Origin: Streptococcaceae bacterium AF77-01CM03A
GTDB taxonomy: Bacteria; Bacillota; Bacilli; Lactobacillales; Streptococcaceae
Assembly: GCA_027665725.1 (NCBI GenBank)
Contig: JAQDDS010000001.1
Coordinates: 372,001-436,000, forward strand
Length of the DNA stretch: 64,000 nucleotides
Direction of reading: 5' to 3'
Shown here: one piece after another, positions 60,861-64,000 of the stretch
Layout of the letters: every line of letters starts with the position of its first letter
Position numbering within the stretch: position 1 is the first letter of the stretch
The notes under the pieces: model-generated
Databases searched by the model: none
The model's input: only the letters and a program-made list of their open reading frames with translations
What the model was told of the DNA's origin: nothing
Program-made: the position numbers and the translations under genes

Positions 60861-62060
60861 ATGGACTTTTTTAAATTTGCAGATAATATTGTTAAAGAAG
60901 CTAGTAAAGTAATTGATGATGCTAGTAAGACAACTGGTAGCGTACTTAATGAAGCTGGTAAAGCTTTAGAAAGTACTGGAAAAGTTACAGGAGAGTTATT
61001 ATCAGATTCTGTAAAAGTAATAGGAGATGTATCAAATAAGGTAGGAAATGTTGTTTCAGATGTTTCAGGTCAAGCTACAATAGTAGCGAAAGATGCTTTT
61101 CAACAAGTAACTGAGGTAACATCTGACACATTTAATCAAGCTGGTAAAGTTGCAACTGAGGCAAAATCACAAATTGACTCAATTGATCTTTTTAATGACA
61201 AATTAAGGTCCGAAGCTGTTGCGAATTATCATGAATCTATTCAAATATATAATGAAAAAGCCACAGAACTGACGAACAAATCGACTGACCTTTATCAAAC
61301 TAGAGACAAAGCAATTAAAGTTGTAAAAATCGTTGAAGAGAGAATTAGTAAGTTAGCTAATAAACCGAAAGAATTCGAAACAAAATTAGAAGAAATTAAT
61401 ATTGAAATTCAAAATTTTGAAGATAAACAGTTAGCTATTACTCAAGCTATCAAAGAAGCAGAATTAGCAAGCGGTAGTACGGCAGCTACGGCTTCTTTAA
61501 GTGCTTTAGGAGTCACAGTTGCAACTTTAGGTCCTACTGCAGCTATGGGAGTCGCAACTACTTTTGGAGTCGCATCAACAGGGACAGCAATTTCGAGTTT
61601 GACTGGTGCAGCAGCAAATAGCGCAGCATTAGCTTGGTTAGGCGGAGGAAGTATAGCAGCAGGCGGAGGAGGCATGGCTGCAGGTAATGCTTTTCTAGCT
61701 ATGGCGGGTCCTGTCGGTTGGGGGATTGCTGGTTTAATGTTAACAGCTTCTGTCGGAGCAGGTGTTTTTGCTAATAAAAAAAATGAAGAAGTAGCTAAAG
61801 AAGCACTTGATGAACAAAAGAAAATTGAGTTATTAATTAGACAAACTGATAAATCAATAATAGAAATTAGTCAATTAAATAATTTAATTGAAAAGCAAAC
61901 TGAGGGGATTTATTTAGCTAATCTTTCTTTAATTGGAAAAGATTATAACTTATTTACAGATGATGAAAAGTATCAAGCAGGTAGTTTAGTAAATTCAACC
62001 CTCTCACTTACTTCGATGATTAATAAGGAAATTAAAATAAATGATGAATCAGGCTGTTAA
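60861..62060 (+). CDS. Unrecognised coiled-coil protein with Gly/Ala-rich hydrophobic segment
   Basis: I do not recognise a named family. The 399-residue protein has no signal peptide. Residues 1-110 are amphipathic, rich in K, E, S, T, V, with repeated stretches such as KVIDDASK, ALESTGKV, SVKVIGDVSNK (LEA-like or helical). Residues 112-200 look like a coiled coil. Residues 204-303 are Gly/Ala/Ser-rich and hydrophobic (LSALGVTVATLGP, LAWLGGGSIAAGGGG, MAGPVGWGIAGLML), like a glycine-zipper or membrane-inserting region. Residues 306-350 are another helical stretch. The composition is more AT-rich than its neighbours. It overlaps the next gene by 20 bases, so they form one unit. It could be membrane-active or a partner of the second gene; no function is claimed. 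Confidence 0.75.
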   Translation: MDFFKFADNIVKEASKVIDDASKTTGSVLNEAGKALESTGKVTGELLSDSVKVIGDVSNKVGNVVSDVSGQATIVAKDAFQQVTEVTSDTFNQAGKVATEAKSQIDSIDLFNDKLRSEAVANYHESIQIYNEKATELTNKSTDLYQTRDKAIKVVKIVEERISKLANKPKEFETKLEEINIEIQNFEDKQLAITQAIKEAELASGSTAATASLSALGVTVATLGPTAAMGVATTFGVASTGTAISSLTGAAANSAALAWLGGGSIAAGGGGMAAGNAFLAMAGPVGWGIAGLMLTASVGAGVFANKKNEEVAKEALDEQKKIELLIRQTDKSIIEISQLNNLIEKQTEGIYLANLSLIGKDYNLFTDDEKYQAGSLVNSTLSLTSMINKEIKINDESGC

Positions 62061-63516
62061 TAGAGCGTTTTATCAAGGGATAGGTGCATATGTCAATTGT
62101 TTAAACAACTTGAGAATTCAAGACTTACAAATTGCTATGAAAATGATTGAGGATGAAGCTCGACATGTAATTTTAAACAAGGACAATTCCTCTAAAATCT
62201 TAAACTATGCTAGAGATAAAATTGAAGACGTTATTCTAAAGAATCGTGGAGGTGAATACGGTGGTCACGGTTTTATTGCTGAATTTGCAGAAGCAGGAAT
62301 TGTAAATGCGAGAAGAGCTTTTGAAGGATTAAATCCTATTGTAAAAGTATTGAATGATAATGGACCAGCCGATTTATTAATTGGTAGAAATACCATTCAA
62401 ATGAAGTTTTATAATAACTTACGTGATGAACTAGCTCAATCATTTCATTACAGTGCAAAAATGAAAATGATGTTTCCAAAAGATCACGTTCTAGTATTTG
62501 AAAAAATAATGGCTGGCGCCAAAGAAGTTGAATTTAATGGTAAAAGATTGTCTGTTAAACAAATTACGGATATACGACAAATAATCAATAATATTACCGA
62601 AAGCAAGGGACTTACTTCATATAAATCTTGGATGAAATCATCTGTTCTAAATTATGATGATGCTCAAAGAAATTCAATAAAATCCATTTTAGATTCCGAG
62701 GAGAAGAATATTTGTAAAACTGTCAGACTAAAACAACAAGAGTTAAATAGAAAACGGTTAGTAGCACAAAAAAATTCATTACCAAGAATAAAAGAAGCTA
62801 ACAAGATTGCTAGAAACGCAGCTGTTTTACAGGGTGGTTTAGCTTTGATGCTCAGTGTGTATGGAAAATACAAAGAAGGAAAAAATATTTTTGAATTTGA
62901 TCAATCAGATTGGTTAGACTGTGGACTGGAAACAGTTGAGGGTGCGGTAAAAGGAGCTATATCAGTATATGCGATTTATGGTCTCACTAATGTTTTTAAA
63001 ATGAGTGCTCCTAATGCAAGTGCGTTTGTAACAGCAAGTTACGGCATGGTAGATATTATTACTAAACTTAGAACAAATGAGATTACTGAGGATGAATTTA
63101 TAAATTTTATAACTATCAATACATTGGATACAACATTAGCGACAATTGGTTCATGTGTTGGTCAAACACTTATTCCTGTCCCTGTCTTAGGAGCAGTAGT
63201 AGGTTCAATTGCTACTTCAATAATTTGGGAAATAGGTAAAGGGATTTTAAGTGATAGGGAACAGGAATTAATTCAAAATTACAGGGAAAACTTAGATAAC
63301 CATATCAAAAACTTAGATGATAAATACAAGATTATTTTTAATGATATTATAGATGAGTATCATAAACTAGGACGATTACAGGATTACTCATTTGATTTAT
63401 CAGTCAATACCCGTCTCCGATTTGAGTATTCAATTGAATTAGCTGAAAACTTAGAAATCTCTGATAATCAAATTTTGCATAATTTAGATGAAATTGACAA
63501 CTTTTTTCTAAATTAG
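62041..63516 (+). CDS. Unrecognised protein with possible nuclease-like motif and hydrophobic C-terminal half
   Basis: I do not recognise a named family. The 491-residue protein begins ATGATG inside the end of the previous gene, with AAGGAA 9 bases upstream. Residues 77-97 read GFIAEFAEAGIVNARRAF and residues 108-125 read GPADLLIGRNTIQMKFYN. E81, D111 and Q120-x-K122 recall the E...D...(E/Q)xK layout of PD-(D/E)XK nucleases of Mrr/Holliday-type proteins. Residues 225-260 are Lys/Arg-rich and helical. From 258 there are hydrophobic stretches (258-275, 300-345, 360-398) rich in Gly, Ala, Val, then a helical charged tail. The AT-rich composition and the linked partner suggest transfer. Function unknown. 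Confidence 0.75.
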   Translation: MMNQAVNRAFYQGIGAYVNCLNNLRIQDLQIAMKMIEDEARHVILNKDNSSKILNYARDKIEDVILKNRGGEYGGHGFIAEFAEAGIVNARRAFEGLNPIVKVLNDNGPADLLIGRNTIQMKFYNNLRDELAQSFHYSAKMKMMFPKDHVLVFEKIMAGAKEVEFNGKRLSVKQITDIRQIINNITESKGLTSYKSWMKSSVLNYDDAQRNSIKSILDSEEKNICKTVRLKQQELNRKRLVAQKNSLPRIKEANKIARNAAVLQGGLALMLSVYGKYKEGKNIFEFDQSDWLDCGLETVEGAVKGAISVYAIYGLTNVFKMSAPNASAFVTASYGMVDIITKLRTNEITEDEFINFITINTLDTTLATIGSCVGQTLIPVPVLGAVVGSIATSIIWEIGKGILSDREQELIQNYRENLDNHIKNLDDKYKIIFNDIIDEYHKLGRLQDYSFDLSVNTRLRFEYSIELAENLEISDNQILHNLDEIDNFFLN

Positions 63517-63597
63517 AAAACATCTCAATAATAGTTAAAATCTATAAAGGCATATAAAAATTTAGATAGAATGTTATAAAGTCACTAGTAAAGGGAT

Positions 63598-63610
63598 ATT
63601 TACGAACGTT
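63598..63610 (+). promoter_or_regulatory. Candidate PurBox upstream of fhs
   Basis: ATTTACGAACGTT matches the PurBox AWWWCCGAACWWT at 11 of 13 positions, centred about 56 bases before the predicted start of transcription. fhs supplies formyl groups for purine synthesis and belongs to the lactococcal PurR regulon, as I recall. Confidence 0.55.
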
Positions 63611-63645
63611 AACAAACATTACGACTGATAAAAATCTTGTTTTAT

Positions 63646-63653
63646 GATATAAT
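63646..63653 (+). promoter_or_regulatory. fhs -10 element
   Basis: TATAAT (63648-63653), preceded by TG one base upstream (TGA), an extended -10. The -35 position (63625-63630, CTGATA) is poor, consistent with an activator-dependent promoter. Confidence 0.72.
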
Positions 63654-63686
63654 GAATTAACACATTAGAGGCTAGAGGAGTTTTTT

Positions 63687-64000
63687 ATGAAAACAGATAT
63701 TGAAATTGCACAGAGTATTGAGTTAAAACCGATCGTTGATGTTGTTGAGAAACTTGGTATTTCATACGATGATTTGGAGTTATATGGAAAGTACAAGGCT
63801 AAACTAAGCTTTGATAAGATTCGTGAAGTTGAGGCAAACCCAGTTGGTAAGTTGATTCTTGTTACAGCTATCAACCCAACGCCAGCAGGTGAAGGAAAAT
63901 CAACCATTACCATTGGTCTTGCTGATGCTTTGAACAAGATTGGCAAGAAAACTATGATTGCCATCCGCGAACCTTCACTTGGCCCTGTTATGGGTATTAA
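63687..64000 (+). CDS. fhs: Formate-tetrahydrofolate ligase, N-terminal part (partial)
   Basis: Fhs joins formate to tetrahydrofolate with ATP, giving 10-formyl-THF for purine and fMet-tRNA synthesis. The first 105 codons are present, open to the window end. It starts [19 protein letters not shown], and the ATP-binding loop reads [20 protein letters not shown] near 69-88. ATG follows AGAGGAG. It lies directly beyond the unrecognised two-gene island; in pneumococcus it is close to coaB. Confidence 0.95.
   Translation, partial: MKTDIEIAQSIELKPIVDVVEKLGISYDDLELYGKYKAKLSFDKIREVEANPVGKLILVTAINPTPAGEGKSTITIGLADALNKIGKKTMIAIREPSLGPVMGI

Overview
The window is a chromosomal segment of a low-GC Gram-positive coccus, most likely a Streptococcus of the mitis/sanguinis group. 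I base this on gene content and protein sequences that recall pneumococcal and S. gordonii counterparts: sortase A, a 695-residue TopA, a short DprA with a SigX-type com-box, pullulanase plus glgBCDA, the xseAB-ispA-tlyA-argR-recN-lepA block, lac genes with a galactose-type PTS, nrdHEF, ptsHI and coaBC/fhs. I did not assign a species. No rRNA, tRNA, CRISPR array, prophage or IS transposase was found.

Layout: 1-3.5 kb holds the end of srtA, lysine/threonine-branch genes asd and dapA, and the competence gene dprA. 3.5-7.6 kb holds topA, a DUF454 membrane protein, cutC and an MmcQ/YjbR protein. 7.6-12.7 kb is a complete leucine operon (leuA, leuB, a DUF1294 membrane gene, leuC, leuD) behind a CodY box, a strong promoter, a leader peptide with three consecutive Leu codons and a terminator. 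12.8-16.7 kb holds a diverged YrdC-like protein and two purine salvage units: guaC with a PurBox, and xpt-pbuX behind a guanine riboswitch. 16.8-27.2 kb holds ligA, pulA and the glycogen operon glgBCDA with a CcpA (cre) site at its promoter. 27.3-31 kb holds serB, glycerate kinase, a DUF1694 gene and enolase. 31.1-39.8 kb is the xseA-to-phosphatase cluster, lepA and a lipoprotein.

39.9-52.1 kb is a galactose/lactose locus: a GatABC-type PTS, lacX, lacABCD (tagatose-6-phosphate pathway), lacT, lacF, lacE, lacG and the convergent repressor gene lacR. Similar A-rich AAACAAA repeats, candidate LacR sites, lie at the gat-type, lacA and lacR promoters. Cre-like sites cover the -35 elements of the gat-type and lacT promoters, and a RAT/terminator switch precedes lacT. 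52.2-55.8 kb is nrdHEF (minus strand) with two NrdR boxes. 56.1-58.1 kb is ptsHI. 58.2-60.7 kb is udk and a convergent coaB-coaC-ECF transporter unit. The window ends inside fhs, which has a candidate PurBox.

The most unusual stretch is 60.78-63.52 kb: two overlapping, AT-rich genes between coaB and fhs, with their own promoter. The first encodes an amphipathic/coiled-coil protein with a long Gly/Ala-rich hydrophobic segment. The second encodes a protein with a possible PD-(D/E)XK-like motif followed by hydrophobic segments. I cannot assign either to a named system; it is the best candidate here for an undescribed module, possibly toxin or defence related.
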